Origin: Stella humosa
GTDB lineage: Bacteria > Pseudomonadota > Alphaproteobacteria > ATCC43930 > Allostellaceae
Reading direction: 5' to 3'
DNA: 64,000 nucleotides
NCBI RefSeq assembly: GCF_006738645.1
Contig: NZ_AP019700.1
Span: 1,252,001 to 1,316,000, forward strand
Position numbers and translations under genes: made by a program. The notes under the pieces were generated by a model. The model had not been told where the DNA came from. It saw nothing but the letters and a program-made list of their open reading frames with translations, and did no database searches. This document shows positions 1-10,245 of the stretch, piece after piece (position 1 is the first letter of the stretch; each line of letters starts with the position of its first letter).

Positions 1-608
1 ATCCCTGCATCGGCAACCGCACCCTGAAGGCCGAGCGCAGCCGCGGCTGGGACGTCGGCTTCGACCAGTACCTGGCCGGCGACCGCGTGACGGTCAGCGG
101 CACCTGGTTCGATTCGCGCATCGACGACCAGATCCGCTTCGATTTCGCCCGTGCGGCCCCCGCCGGCTGCCCCTTCGCGTTTGGCGGCTATCTCAACGTC
201 GACAAGGTCCGCTCCCGCGGGCTGGAGGGCGAGGTGCGGGCCCGGCTCGACGACACGCTGACCATGCGGGCCCAGTACACCTACCAGAATGCCGAGGACG
301 CACGGACCGGCACCCGGCTGAAGGACGTGCCGATCCATCAGGGTGCCATCGCGCTGGACTGGCGCTTCGTCGAGCGGGCCAGCGTCGGCGCCACGGTGCG
401 CATGCGGGGCACCAGCGACAGCGGCTTCGGTGCCGGGACCCAGGCGGGCGGATTCGTCACCGCCGACCTGCGGCTCGACTACCGGCTGGACGACGGCGTA
501 GCCGTCTATGGCCGGGTGGTGAACCTGTTCGATGCCAACTTCGAGGAGACCTACGGCTTCGCCACGCCCGGCCGGTCGGGTTATGTGGGCCTGCGTGTCG
601 CCTTCTAG
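1..608 (+). CDS. TonB-dependent outer-membrane receptor, C-terminal part (partial)
   Basis: The reading frame is open from base 3, so the gene starts before the window and about 201 residues remain. The fragment reads as the last strands of a TonB-dependent beta-barrel: alternating polar/hydrophobic strands, an N-R-T-L-K-A-E-R-S-x-G-W-D stretch typical of the late barrel (usually LKPE..), a VNLFD strand, and a terminal Phe in G-L-R-V-A-F, the BAM recognition signature. The next gene overlaps its end and encodes the matching periplasmic binding protein, so the receptor probably imports the same ligand, cobalamin or a ferric chelate. The plug domain and TonB box lie outside the window, so the ligand cannot be read from sequence. 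Confidence 0.88.
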   Translation, partial: PCIGNRTLKAERSRGWDVGFDQYLAGDRVTVSGTWFDSRIDDQIRFDFARAAPAGCPFAFGGYLNVDKVRSRGLEGEVRARLDDTLTMRAQYTYQNAEDARTGTRLKDVPIHQGAIALDWRFVERASVGATVRMRGTSDSGFGAGTQAGGFVTADLRLDYRLDDGVAVYGRVVNLFDANFEETYGFATPGRSGYVGLRVAF

Positions 609-1407
609 GGCAGCGGCCCTCCTGCTGGCGCTGGGGTGGTCGGTGGCGGCGGCCGCCGCGCCCACCGTCGTCAGCATCAACCTTTGCGCCGACCAGTTGA
701 CCCTGGCGCTGGCCGACCGCGCGCAGATCCTGGCGCTGGGGCCGCTGGCGGCCGACCCGGCCCTGTCGGTGATGGCGCCGGAGGCCGCCGGCATCCCCAT
801 CCTGCGCGGCACGGCCGAGGAGGTGATGCGCCTCCGGCCCGATCTCGTCCTGTCGGGCGCCTTCCAGCAGCGGCGCACCAACCTGCTGCTGGAGCGCATG
901 GGGTTCCGCGTCCTGGCCCTGCCCAGCCCGGACGATGTGGCGGGCGTGGCCGCCATGATCGATTCGGTCGGCCAGGCGCTGGGCCAGGGGCAGCGGGGGC
1001 GGGACCTGGCGGCGACGTTCCGGGCGATCTTCGCCCCGCCCGCCGCTTCGCCGACCATGACGGCGCTGGTCTGGCGCCCGAACGGCTTCGTCTCCGGCCG
1101 TGGCACGCTGGTCGACGCGGCGCTGGCGGCGGCCGGGCTCGACAATGCGGCCGCCCTGGCCGGCATCGGCGCCTGGGGCACCATGCCGCTGGAGCGGCTG
1201 GTCGCCCGCCCGCCCGGCCTGCTGGTGGTGGACGACCACATGGCGGTGAAGTCCTCGCGCGCCCAGGCGGTGCTGGTGCATCCGGCCCTGGCCCGGCTGT
1301 CGCCGCCGATGCGCGTGGGGGCGGTCGCGACCGCCACCTGGCTCTGTCCCGGCCCATGGATGCGGGGCGCCGTCGACCAACTGCGCCGGTTGGCGGCGGC
1401 GCCATGA
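583..1407 (+). CDS. Periplasmic binding protein of a cobalamin/iron-complex ABC importer (BtuF-like)
   Basis: A 274-residue protein of the TroA/BtuF fold. The ATG at 583 overlaps the receptor's end by 26 bases and gives a short signal peptide (hydrophobic A/L-rich core ending in AAAAAP). The mature start V-V-S-I-N-L-C-A-D-Q is the conserved first strand of this class, followed by the L-R-P-D-L-V-L-S segment that ends lobe 1. It would bind the ligand delivered by the receptor and pass it to the permease. Its stop overlaps the permease start (ATGA at 1404). A BtuF-like or hydroxamate/heme role fits equally; cobalamin is slightly favoured by the N-L-C-A-D-Q start. Confidence 0.82.
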   Translation: MWACVSPSRAAALLLALGWSVAAAAAPTVVSINLCADQLTLALADRAQILALGPLAADPALSVMAPEAAGIPILRGTAEEVMRLRPDLVLSGAFQQRRTNLLLERMGFRVLALPSPDDVAGVAAMIDSVGQALGQGQRGRDLAATFRAIFAPPAASPTMTALVWRPNGFVSGRGTLVDAALAAAGLDNAAALAGIGAWGTMPLERLVARPPGLLVVDDHMAVKSSRAQAVLVHPALARLSPPMRVGAVATATWLCPGPWMRGAVDQLRRLAAAP

Positions 1408-2376
1408 AAGGCACCCCGACCCTCGCCCTGGCGACCCTGCTGGCCGTCGCGGCCAGCGCCAGCCTGGCCATCGGCTATGTGCCCTTGCCGCTGTCCGACC
1501 TGGTGGCGGGCCTGTTCGGCCATGGGCAGGCGGCGCCGCTGGTGCAGGAGATCCGCCTGCCGCGGGCCGTGCTGGGCCTGGCCGTCGGTGCCTCGCTCGG
1601 CCTTGCGGGGGCGGCCCTGCAAGGGCTGCTGCGCAACCCGCTGGCCGAACCGGGGGTGGTCGGCATCTCGGCCAGTGCCGGGCTGGGTGCGGTGATCGCG
1701 CTCTATTTCGGGCTGGCGGCCGCCTGGCCGCCGGCCTGCCGCTGCTCGGCATGGCGGGGGCAGGGGTGGCGGCGATCCTGGTGCTGGCGCTGGCCGGCCG
1801 GGCGGCGGGGTGCTGGCGCTGGTCCTGGCCGGGGTCGCGGTATCGAGCTTCGCCGTGGCGCTGACGGCCCTCGCGCTCAATCTCGCGCCCAACCCCTATG
1901 CCCTGTCGGAGATGCTGTTCTGGCTGCTGGGCTCGGTGCGCGACCGCAGCAATGCCGACGTGCTGCATGCGCTGCCCTTCATGGCGATCGGGGCGGCGAT
2001 GCTGCTGGCCAGCGGCCGCGGGCTGGACGCGCTGACGCTGGGGGAGGAGACGGCCGCCAGCCTCGGCGTGCGGGTTGGCCGCCTGCGCTGGCTGGTGGTG
2101 TCGGGCACGGCACTGGCCGTGGGGGCGGCGGTTTCGGTCGCGGGCTCGATCGGCTTCGTCGGGCTGGTGGTGCCGCACCTGCTGCGGCCGCTCTGCGGTC
2201 ATCGCCCGGCGCGGCTGCTGCTGCCGAGCGCGCTGGGCGGGGCGCTGCTGGTGACCGTCGCGGACATCCTGGTGCGGCTGGTGCCGACGGCGACCGAACT
2301 GCATCTGGGGGTGGTGACGTCGCTGGCCGGCGCGCCCTTCTTCCTCGTCCTGCTGCTGTCGCTGGGCCGGCAATGA
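1404..2376 (+). pseudogene. FecCD/BtuC-type ABC permease, interrupted by two single-base frame changes
   Basis: The frame starting at the ATG at 1404 encodes the first helices and the L-R-N-P-L-A-E-P motif of FecCD permeases (R-N-P-L-A-x-P). Near 1725-1735 the homologous reading moves to a second frame (L-L-G-M-A-G-A-G-V-A-A-I-L helix), and near 1800-1810 to a third, which runs to the stop at 2376 and contains G-S-I-G-F-V-G-L-V-V-P-H, the conserved ATPase-coupling region. Both moves are repaired by adding one base, and both are beside GC-rich runs. All pieces align in order with a normal permease of about 325 residues and both neighbours are intact, so sequence error is at least as likely as a true pseudogene. 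Confidence 0.8.
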
Positions 2377-3146
2377 CGGCCGCCCTTGTCCTCGACCGGG
2401 TCTCGGTCGCGCTCGACCGCCGCCCCGTCGTGGTCGACGCCAGCCTGGCCGTCCCCCCCGGCTGCCTGCTGGCGCTGGTCGGGCCGAACGGCGCCGGCAA
2501 GACGACGCTGCTGCGGGCGGTCGCCGGTGCCATCGCCTGGCAGGGCCGGATCATGGCCGCCGGGCAGGATCTGGCGGCGGTGCCGCCGCGTGTTCGCGCG
2601 CAGATGGTGGCCTACCTGCCGCAGCAGCGCGACATCGCCTGGGGCCTGCCCGTGCGCGAGGTGGTGGCCCTGGGCCGGCTGCCTCATATCGGCTTCGCGG
2701 CGGGCGAGGGGGCCGGCGACCGCGCCGCCATAGACCGGGCGATGACGGCAGCCGGGGTCGAGGGTCTGGCCGCACGGCCGGTCGACCGCCTGTCGGGTGG
2801 CGAACGTGCCCGCGTGCTGCTGGCCCGCGCACTGGCACAGGCGGCACCACTCCTGCTGGTCGACGAACCCACGGCGGCGCTGGATCCCCACCATCAGCTC
2901 CAGGTGATGGAGGTCCTGCGGGGGGAGGCCGATGCCGGCCGCACCGTGGTGGCGGTCCTGCACGACTTGGCGCTGGCCGCGCGCTTCGCCCATCGGATCG
3001 CCCTGATGGATGGCGGCCGCATCCTGGCCGAGGGGCCGCCGGACGCGGTGCTGACGCCGGACTGGCTGGCCCGCGCCTATCGGGTCGAGGCGCTGGCCGG
3101 CACGCACGAGGGCGCCATGTGGGTGCTGCCCTGGCGCCGGCGCTGA
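2373..3146 (+). CDS. ABC importer ATPase (FecE/BtuD/HmuV family)
   Basis: A 257-residue cytoplasmic ATPase that drives the importer. Walker A G-P-N-G-A-G-K-T at residues 37-44, a Q-loop (Y-L-P-Q-Q), signature L-S-G-G-E-R-A, Walker B L-L-L-V-D-E-P and a V-L-H-D switch histidine are all present. The ATG at 2373 overlaps the permease stop by four bases, so the two are translationally coupled. It is the last gene of the rightward import operon and converges on the ParA-like gene ending 10 bases away. The substrate is inferred only from the receptor and binding protein. Confidence 0.9.
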   Translation: MTAALVLDRVSVALDRRPVVVDASLAVPPGCLLALVGPNGAGKTTLLRAVAGAIAWQGRIMAAGQDLAAVPPRVRAQMVAYLPQQRDIAWGLPVREVVALGRLPHIGFAAGEGAGDRAAIDRAMTAAGVEGLAARPVDRLSGGERARVLLARALAQAAPLLLVDEPTAALDPHHQLQVMEVLRGEADAGRTVVAVLHDLALAARFAHRIALMDGGRILAEGPPDAVLTPDWLARAYRVEALAGTHEGAMWVLPWRRR

Positions 3147-3156
3147 CGGCCCGCGG

Positions 3157-3819
3157 CTACTTCTTCTTTTCGTTCTTCTCGTCGGCGCGCAGCAAAGCCA
3201 GGACCTCGCGGGCGACGGCATTGGCCTCCTGCGCCGCCCGGCTACCGGGGGCGGTCTCGACGGCGGTGGCACCTTCGCCGAAAGCAGCCGCGAAGGCGAC
3301 GCGGCTGCCGAGCCCGGCCTTGGCCAGCCGCGCGCCCTCGGCCAGGATGGCCTCGCGCATCGGCAGGGTCAGGGCGGCCCGCGCCGGCACCCGGTTCAGC
3401 ACCACCAGCACGGGCCGGCCCTCGGCCTTGGCCAGCGCCAGGGTCGGCCTGGTCGCCCAGACATCGAGCGGGGTCGGCTGCACCGGCACGACCACCAGGC
3501 GCGCCGCCCGTACGACCGAGCGGGTGTCGATCTCGCCATGGGGCGGGGTGTCGACCAGGACCAGGTCGTACCGCCCGGCCAGTTTCCCCGCCACCGTGTC
3601 TGCCCGCCAGCCGCTGGCGGCCTCGACCGGAATGGCCGGCCAGCGGCCGCCCTGGCTCTCGCGCAACGCACCCCAGGCGGTCAGGCTGCCCTGGGGGTCG
3701 GCGTCCACCAGGGCCACCTTGTGCCCGGCGGCGGCCCAGGCGGCGGCCAGGTGCGCGGTGAAGGTGGTCTTGCCCGCCCCACCCTTCTGCTGGGCGACGG
3801 CGACGATCATGCCGGTCAT
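3157..3819 (-). CDS. ParA/MinD-like partition ATPase (orphan)
   Basis: A 220-residue deviant-Walker ATPase. K-G-G-A-G-K-T-T at residues 12-19 is the ParA/MinD Walker A with the signature lysine, followed by A-L-V-D-A-D-P-Q-G-S (switch I) and L-V-D-T-P-P (Walker B). It is short, with no N-terminal HTH and no adjacent parB, so it resembles orphan ParA proteins that position a cargo rather than plasmid ParA. The ATG at 3819 sits in an ATGA overlap with the preceding glycosyltransferase-like gene; an in-frame ATG at 3810 would also keep the ATPase core. The tail is unusually charged (D-E-K-N-E-K-K-K). Cargo unknown. Confidence 0.85.
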   Translation of the reverse strand: MTGMIVAVAQQKGGAGKTTFTAHLAAAWAAAGHKVALVDADPQGSLTAWGALRESQGGRWPAIPVEAASGWRADTVAGKLAGRYDLVLVDTPPHGEIDTRSVVRAARLVVVPVQPTPLDVWATRPTLALAKAEGRPVLVVLNRVPARAALTLPMREAILAEGARLAKAGLGSRVAFAAAFGEGATAVETAPGSRAAQEANAVAREVLALLRADEKNEKKK

Positions 3820-4814
3820 GCCTCGACCTCCTCATCCTCGTCTGCCGCGGTTTCCGCCGGCTGCTGGTCGGCCGGGGCCGGCTCCACCTGCAGCGGGTAT
3901 CGAAGCGAAGTGGTGAAATAGCCGCCGCTCCGGCCGGGCAGCAGCGGCGGCTTGGTTTTCGCCGATCCGGACAGATGCACGATCCGCACCGGTTCGTACG
4001 GAGGGGCGGGTGCCACCAAGTGGCCGGCTTCGGCATCCCACATCGGCGGCGCCAGGTGGCAGAGCCAGTTGAAGCTGGCGGGCAGCAGGGCGACCGGCAG
4101 CCGGTGGTGGTGGACGGCGACGTTCAAGGACAACTGGTCGGTCATGAAGATGGACGCTTCCTGGCCAAGTTGCTGCGCCTGCAGGCCGGAGCGATAGCGC
4201 CATTCCCACACCGACCAGTGCGGCGCCCAGGCGGCGATGCCGTAGACGCCGACGTTCAGCATCGGCTTCAGGTACATGTCGGCGGCGATCTCGGGCCCGA
4301 AGGCCTCGCCGTACCAGTCGCGGTACTTGGACCAGATGACCCGGCCGATGCGGCCGGTCAGGTAGGCGCGATCCAGTTCGTATGCGGCGACCAACCCGGT
4401 CCGGGCCGCCTCCTCGACGATGACCGGCAGTGCGCCCGGGTCCTGGACCCAGGTATCGGCATCGAGCCAGACATAGATGTCGTAGCCGGGAAAGAGCTCG
4501 CGCATGCGCAGCTTGCCGTAGAGCGCGCAGAGGCCGGGTGCGATCCGCTCCAGATGGCTGCGGGTGGGGAAGTCGAAGTCCCAGCCGGCCCGGGCGATGG
4601 CGATGCCATCCTGCGGCAGCCCGCGGCGCTGGGTCTCCGTCAGCCCGGCATCGATGAATCCCAGCGCATGGCGCCGGTGCAGTCCATTGCGCGTCAGCGA
4701 TCGCAGCAGACCCCAGGCCAGGCTGAACTGGCGCTGGTCGCAACCGGTGACGATGATGGTGCGCGGGGTCAGGGGGGCGGCTCCGCCAATGGCTCGAAGG
4801 TCGGCGGAAAGCAC
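3816..4814 (-). CDS. Glycosyltransferase-like protein with intact DxD motif (tandem copy 2)
   Basis: About 332 residues from a GTG at 4814. No ATG lies near the homologous start; a CTG at 4771 overlapping the upstream stop is an alternative. The protein has a GT-A-like layout: an N-terminal I-I-V-T-G-C strand, then V-W-L-D-A-D-T-W-V-Q with the metal/nucleotide-sugar DxD at about residues 118-120, as in GT8-like enzymes. The C-terminal half shares N-W-L-C-H-L, P-A-P-P-Y and H-L-S-G with its upstream neighbour, so the two are tandem paralogues. The stop overlaps the ParA-like start. It probably transfers a sugar to a cell-surface or soluble acceptor; donor and acceptor unknown. Confidence 0.72.
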   Translation of the reverse strand: MLSADLRAIGGAAPLTPRTIIVTGCDQRQFSLAWGLLRSLTRNGLHRRHALGFIDAGLTETQRRGLPQDGIAIARAGWDFDFPTRSHLERIAPGLCALYGKLRMRELFPGYDIYVWLDADTWVQDPGALPVIVEEAARTGLVAAYELDRAYLTGRIGRVIWSKYRDWYGEAFGPEIAADMYLKPMLNVGVYGIAAWAPHWSVWEWRYRSGLQAQQLGQEASIFMTDQLSLNVAVHHHRLPVALLPASFNWLCHLAPPMWDAEAGHLVAPAPPYEPVRIVHLSGSAKTKPPLLPGRSGGYFTTSLRYPLQVEPAPADQQPAETAADEDEEVEA

Positions 4815-5628
4815 AGGTTCGTCTTGTACAGTCGGCCGGCCCGGTCGCGTATCGCGGCCGGACGCCCCGGTTCCGGCCCGGACAGGTGCAGGATGGCGAT
4901 GGGATCGTAGGGCGGAGCCGGCTCGACCAGCCGCCGGCCGTTGCGCATGGGCCGGCCCAGATGGCAGAGCCAGTTCCAGCGCGCCGGCAGCGGTGCCAGC
5001 GGCAGTTGGTGGCGCCAGATGGCCATATGCAGCGTGACGGCCGACAGGCTGAAAAGGCCGGGTCCCGGCGTCACGCCGCGTTGCACCGCCTCGTCGCGGA
5101 CCGCCTGCCAGAATTGCCAGTGGCGGGCGTCGCCGCGCAGCGTGAAGACGCCGATCTCGACCGCCGGCCGCGTCCAGGTATGCTCGGCCATCTTCGGCCC
5201 ATAGGCGCGGTGGATGGCGGCGCGATGCACATGCCAAGGCGAAGTGTCGGACGCCATCGACCGGTAGCCGCGGTCGATCGGAAAGGCTGCCACCAGCGCA
5301 CCCCCGGCCGCGCCCTCCTGCATCGGCGCGATCGCGCCCGCTTCCTGCACCCAGGTGCCGGGATCGAGCCAGGTGACCGGGCCGCCGTCGCTGCCGACCA
5401 GTTGGGGCAGGCGCGGCATCAACCCGTCATAGGCGAGCTTGCCCGGCTGGTCGACGAAGTCCGCGACGATCGCGGTGGTGTCGGCGGGGGCCGTGAACCG
5501 GCCCACCCGCTCTGCCGCCGCCGCATCGGGGACGAGGACCCGTACCGGCCCTGCCTCTCCCACCGCCGCCAGCGATCCCAGCAGGCCCGCCAGCAGGCGA
5601 CCGGCCGGTCGATCCCACGCGGTGACGA

Positions 5629-5632
<4 letters not shown>
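4769..5632 (-). CDS. Glycosyltransferase-like protein with degenerate DxD (tandem copy 1)
   Basis: A 287-residue paralogue of the next gene, with the same order of blocks (M-I-V-T-A-W start, T-W-L-D-P-G-T-W-V-Q, N-W-L-C-H-L, P-A-P-P-Y, H-L-S-G). Where the sister has D-A-D this copy has D-P-G at residues 90-92, so the second metal-binding aspartate is lost. It may be inactive, metal-independent, or a regulatory partner of the active copy. The ATG at 5632 overlaps the cysQ stop (ATGA). The weak resemblance outside the shared blocks indicates an old duplication. Confidence 0.68.
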
Positions 5633-6468
<836 letters not shown>

Positions 6469-8762
6469 AGCCGCTGCGGGGTGGCGGGCATGTCGATATG
6501 GTTCACGCCCAGGTGACGCAGCGCGTCGACGATGGCGTTGATCACCGCCGGCGGCGCGCCGATGGCACCGGCCTCGCCGGACCCCTTCACGCCGAGCGGG
6601 TTGTTGCGGCAGGGCACGACGTTCCAGGCGAACTGCACCATCGGCAGGTTGTCGGCACGCGGCAGGGCATAGTCCATCAGCGACCCGGTGACGAGCTGGC
6701 CCGAGCCGCCGTCATAGACCGTCGATTCGTAGAGCGCCTGGCCCACGCCCTGGGCGATGCCGCCGTGCACCTGGCCCGCCAGCATCATCGGGTTCACCAC
6801 CCGGCCGAAATCGTCGACCACGGTGTAGCGCACGATCTCGACATTGCCGGTCTCGGGATCGACCTCCAGCTCGCAGACATGGCAGCCGTTGGGGAAGGTC
6901 GCGCCGGCCGGGGTGAAGTGCGCCACTTCCGACAGGCCGGGCTCGACATCGCCCAGCGCCCCGGGATTGAAGGCGGTCTGCACCACCTCCTGGATGCCGA
7001 CCTTGCGGTCGGTGCCGGCGATCTGGAACACCCCGTCCTTGAACTCGATGTCGGCGGTGGCCGTCTCCATCATGTGAGCGGCGACCTTCTTGGCCTTCTC
7101 GACGATCTTCTCGACCGCGCGCTGCACCGCCGAACCGCCGACCGGCAGGGCCCGCGAGCCGCCGGTGCCGCGGCCGAAATAGACCACGTCGGAATCGCCC
7201 TGCAGCACGCGCACGCTCTCGAACGGCACCGACAGGGCGTCGGCGACGATCTGGGCATAGGCGGTCTCGTGGCCTTGGCCGTTCGACTGGTTGCCGACCA
7301 GCACGGTGACCGAGCCCGAGGGGTCGAAGCGCACCGTGGCCGCCTCGTCCTCGCCGCCGCCGCACTGCTCGATATAGGTGGCAAGCCCGATGCCGCGCAG
7401 CTTGCCCTTGGTCGCGGCCGCCGCACGGCGCGCCTCGAAGCCGTCCCAGTCGCCGAGCTTGAGGGCGTCTTCCATGTTCTGCTGGAACTCGCCGGAGTCA
7501 TAGGTGATGCCGAGCGCGGTGCGGAACGGCATCAGGGCGCCCGGAATGAAGTTGCGCCGCCGGATCTCGGCCGGGCTGATGCCCATGGCATCGGCCGCCA
7601 CGTCGGCCAGCCGCTCGACGAGGTAGGCCGCTTCCGGCCGGCCGGCGCCGCGATAGGCATCGACGGGGGTGGTGTGGGTGAACAGCCCCTTCACCCGCAC
7701 ATGGATGATGGGCGTGCTGTAGACGCCGGCCAGCATGCCGGTGCCGGCATAGGTGGGGATGTAGGGGGCGAAGTTCGACAAATGGGCGCCGAGGTTGGCC
7801 CGCGTCTCGACCTTGAGCGCGAGGAACCGCCCCTCGGCATCGAGCGCCATGTCGGCGCGGGTGACGTTGTCGCGGCCCTGCGTGTCCGACAGGAACGCCT
7901 CCTGGCGCTCGCTGATCCACTTCACCGGCCGCCCGACCTTCTTGGCCGCCCAGGTGACCAGCACATGCTCGGGGTAGAGGAAGATCTTCATGCCGAAGCC
8001 GCCGCCCACATCCTGGGTGACGACGCGCACCCGGTGGTCCGGCACCTTGAAGATGGCGCCGGCCAGCTGCGAGCGGATCAGGTGCGGCCCCTGCGACGAG
8101 GTATGCAGGACGTAGCGGCCGTCGCCCTTCTGGAAGTCGCCGATGGCGCCGCGCGGCTCCATCGAATTGACGACCAAGCGGTTGTTCACGACCTCGACAG
8201 ACACCGTCTTGTGGGCCTTGGCGAAGGCCTGGGCCACGCCCTCCTCGTCGCCCTGGGCCCAGTCGAAGCAGAGGTTGCCGGGGGCCTGGTCCCACACCTG
8301 CGGCTGGTCGGCGTCACCGGCCGAGCCGGTGTCGGTGGCGGCCGGAAGCTGGTCGTAGTCGATCTCGACCAGCTCGGCCGCGTCGCGCGCCTGGGCCATC
8401 GTCTCGGCCACGATCAGGACGACGGCGTCGCCGACATGGCGCACCCGGCCGTCCGCCAGCGCCGGCCGCGGCGGCGAAACCGAGGGCGTGCCGTCGATGC
8501 TGGTCAGCGGTGCCAGGCAGGGCAGGTCGCCCACGCCATCGGCGCGCAGGTCGGCGCAGGTGAAGACGCCCAGCACGCCCGGGGCCGCCTTGGCCGCGGT
8601 CGTGTCGATCGAATTGATGACGGCGTGGGCATGCGGGCTGCGCAGGATGTGGGCGACCGTCTGGCGCGGCAGGCTGATATCGTCGGTGTAGCGGCCGTTG
8701 CCCGTCAGCAGGCGCAAGTCCTCGACGCGCCGAACCGCCTGTCCCATGCCGAACTGACCCAT

Positions 8763-9038
8763 GGTGCCGCTCCCTCATTCGCCCAGAACCGGTGCCGGCC
8801 GCACTTGCCGCGGCGCGATCTTGAATTGCGATGATAGGGCCGGCCCGCGCGACCGCCAACCGCTTCCAGCGGTTCCCCGCATCGCGCTTCCCATGAGGGT
8901 CGAAGTCGTGCCGGCGCGCCGTCCGCCGATTGCACGGCTCGTCGCGAATCGGTATTAAGTGGCTTCACCAAGCGGGCGGGCGGCCTGCGGATCGCGGTAT
9001 CGTGGGGGGCGTCGACCGTCTTTTTGGGGGAAGACGCC
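8763..9038. other. Divergent intergenic region with a 7-bp hairpin
   Basis: This 276-base spacer separates the leftward hydroxylase operon from the rightward fusion gene and must hold both promoters. It contains a perfect inverted repeat of 7 bases (AACCGCT / AGCGGTT) at 8858-8874 with a 3-base loop, and a small AT-richer patch near 8953-8960. A G-rich Shine-Dalgarno-like run (about 9025-9032) precedes the ATG at 9039. No coding frame in it looks real. Confidence 0.45.
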
Positions 9039-10238
9039 ATGGCTACAGCACCAATACCTGAACGTAGGCTGCGGCCGGGGGACCCGGCACCGTGGTTTGC
9101 CGGAAAGACGCATTCCAATCCCAGCTTCAACTTCGATACGGTCGCCGGCCGTTTCGTGGTGGTCAGCCTGTTCGGCAGCGCGTCGACGCCGGAAGGGCGC
9201 GCGCTCGTCGATTTCGTGCATCGCCATCGCGACCGCTTCGACGACAGCAACATCACCTTCTTCGGCGTCTCCGCCGATCCGGCCGACTTTGCCTCGGGTC
9301 GCCTTGTCGAGCGCACGCCGGGCATCCGCTGGTTCCACGATTTCTCGGGCGACATCGCCCGCCTGTTCCGCGCCGACAGCGGCGGCCAGCCGACCGACGT
9401 CGTGCCGCAGACCATCATCTTCGACCCCATGCTGCGCGGCATGGGCTGGATCGCGCTGGCGGACACCGCCCAGCACGAGGCCTCGCTGGCGACTATCCTC
9501 GACCGGCTGCCGCGGATCGACGAGGACAAGTGGGCCTCGGGGCCGGCACCCGTGCTGATCGTGCCGCGGGTGTTCGAGACCGCCTTCTGCCGCCAGCTCA
9601 TCGACTATTACGACGAGAAGGGCGGCTTCGCGTCCGGCCACATGACCTCGCAGGACGGCCGCTCGGTCGGCGTGCTCGACCGGTCGCGCAAGCGGCGGAC
9701 CGACTGCATGATCACCGACAAGCAGATCATGCTGCAGATCCAGCACCGGCTGCATCGGCGCCTGGTGCCGATGATCGACCGCGCCTTCCAGTTCCGGGCG
9801 ACACGGATCGAGCGCTACATCGTGGCGCGCTATGACGGGGCCGACCGCGGCTTTTTCTTTCCACACCGCGACAATACCTCGCCGGCCACCAAGCACCGCC
9901 GCTTCGCGGTCACGATCAACCTCAACGCCGACGCCTACAAGGGCGGCGACCTGCGCTTCCCGGAGTTCGGGCGGCGGACCTACCGCGCGCCGACCGGCGG
10001 CGCAGTCGTGTTCTCCTGTTCGCTGGTCCACGAGGCGCTGCCGGTGACCGAGGGCGTGCGCTACGCGACCCTGCCGTTCCTCTATGACGACGAGGCCGCC
10101 AAGATCCGCGACGCCACCCGCCACCTCGTCGTCCCGGTCGCGCGCAGCGAGGATGCCGACGACGACGCGAAGGATGCCGAAGGGGCGGAAGCGGGGGGGA
10201 CGGAAGCGGGCACCGGGCAGGCAGCGACGGGGAACTGA
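9039..10238 (+). CDS. Thioredoxin-fold domain fused to 2OG-Fe(II) prolyl-hydroxylase-like dioxygenase
   Basis: A 399-residue two-domain protein. Residues about 10-160 read as an AhpC/peroxiredoxin-type thioredoxin fold, but where the peroxidatic Cys should be (T-P-x-C) the sequence is S-T-P-E-G-R, so there is no catalytic cysteine. Residues about 170-350 are a P4H-like oxygenase: H276-R-D278, distal H331 and R341 form the expected iron and 2-oxoglutarate site. It probably hydroxylates a protein or small molecule. The C-terminal 40 residues are acidic and low-complexity (D/E/A/G). The ATG at 9039 with a G-rich ribosome site is preferred over an in-frame TTG at 9024. Confidence 0.8.
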   Translation: MATAPIPERRLRPGDPAPWFAGKTHSNPSFNFDTVAGRFVVVSLFGSASTPEGRALVDFVHRHRDRFDDSNITFFGVSADPADFASGRLVERTPGIRWFHDFSGDIARLFRADSGGQPTDVVPQTIIFDPMLRGMGWIALADTAQHEASLATILDRLPRIDEDKWASGPAPVLIVPRVFETAFCRQLIDYYDEKGGFASGHMTSQDGRSVGVLDRSRKRRTDCMITDKQIMLQIQHRLHRRLVPMIDRAFQFRATRIERYIVARYDGADRGFFFPHRDNTSPATKHRRFAVTINLNADAYKGGDLRFPEFGRRTYRAPTGGAVVFSCSLVHEALPVTEGVRYATLPFLYDDEAAKIRDATRHLVVPVARSEDADDDAKDAEGAEAGGTEAGTGQAATGN

Positions 10239-10245
10239 ATCGGGC

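Noticed and set aside
457-2373. Very long open frame opposite the receptor/importer genes
   Set aside because: It is Arg/Pro/His/Gln-rich with no motif, antisense to genes with clear families; GC-rich DNA often gives such open shadow frames.
6498-8834. A 778-codon open frame antisense to the CoxL-like gene
   Set aside because: Composition is His/Arg/Gly-rich and without any domain; the opposite strand has a full molybdenum hydroxylase.
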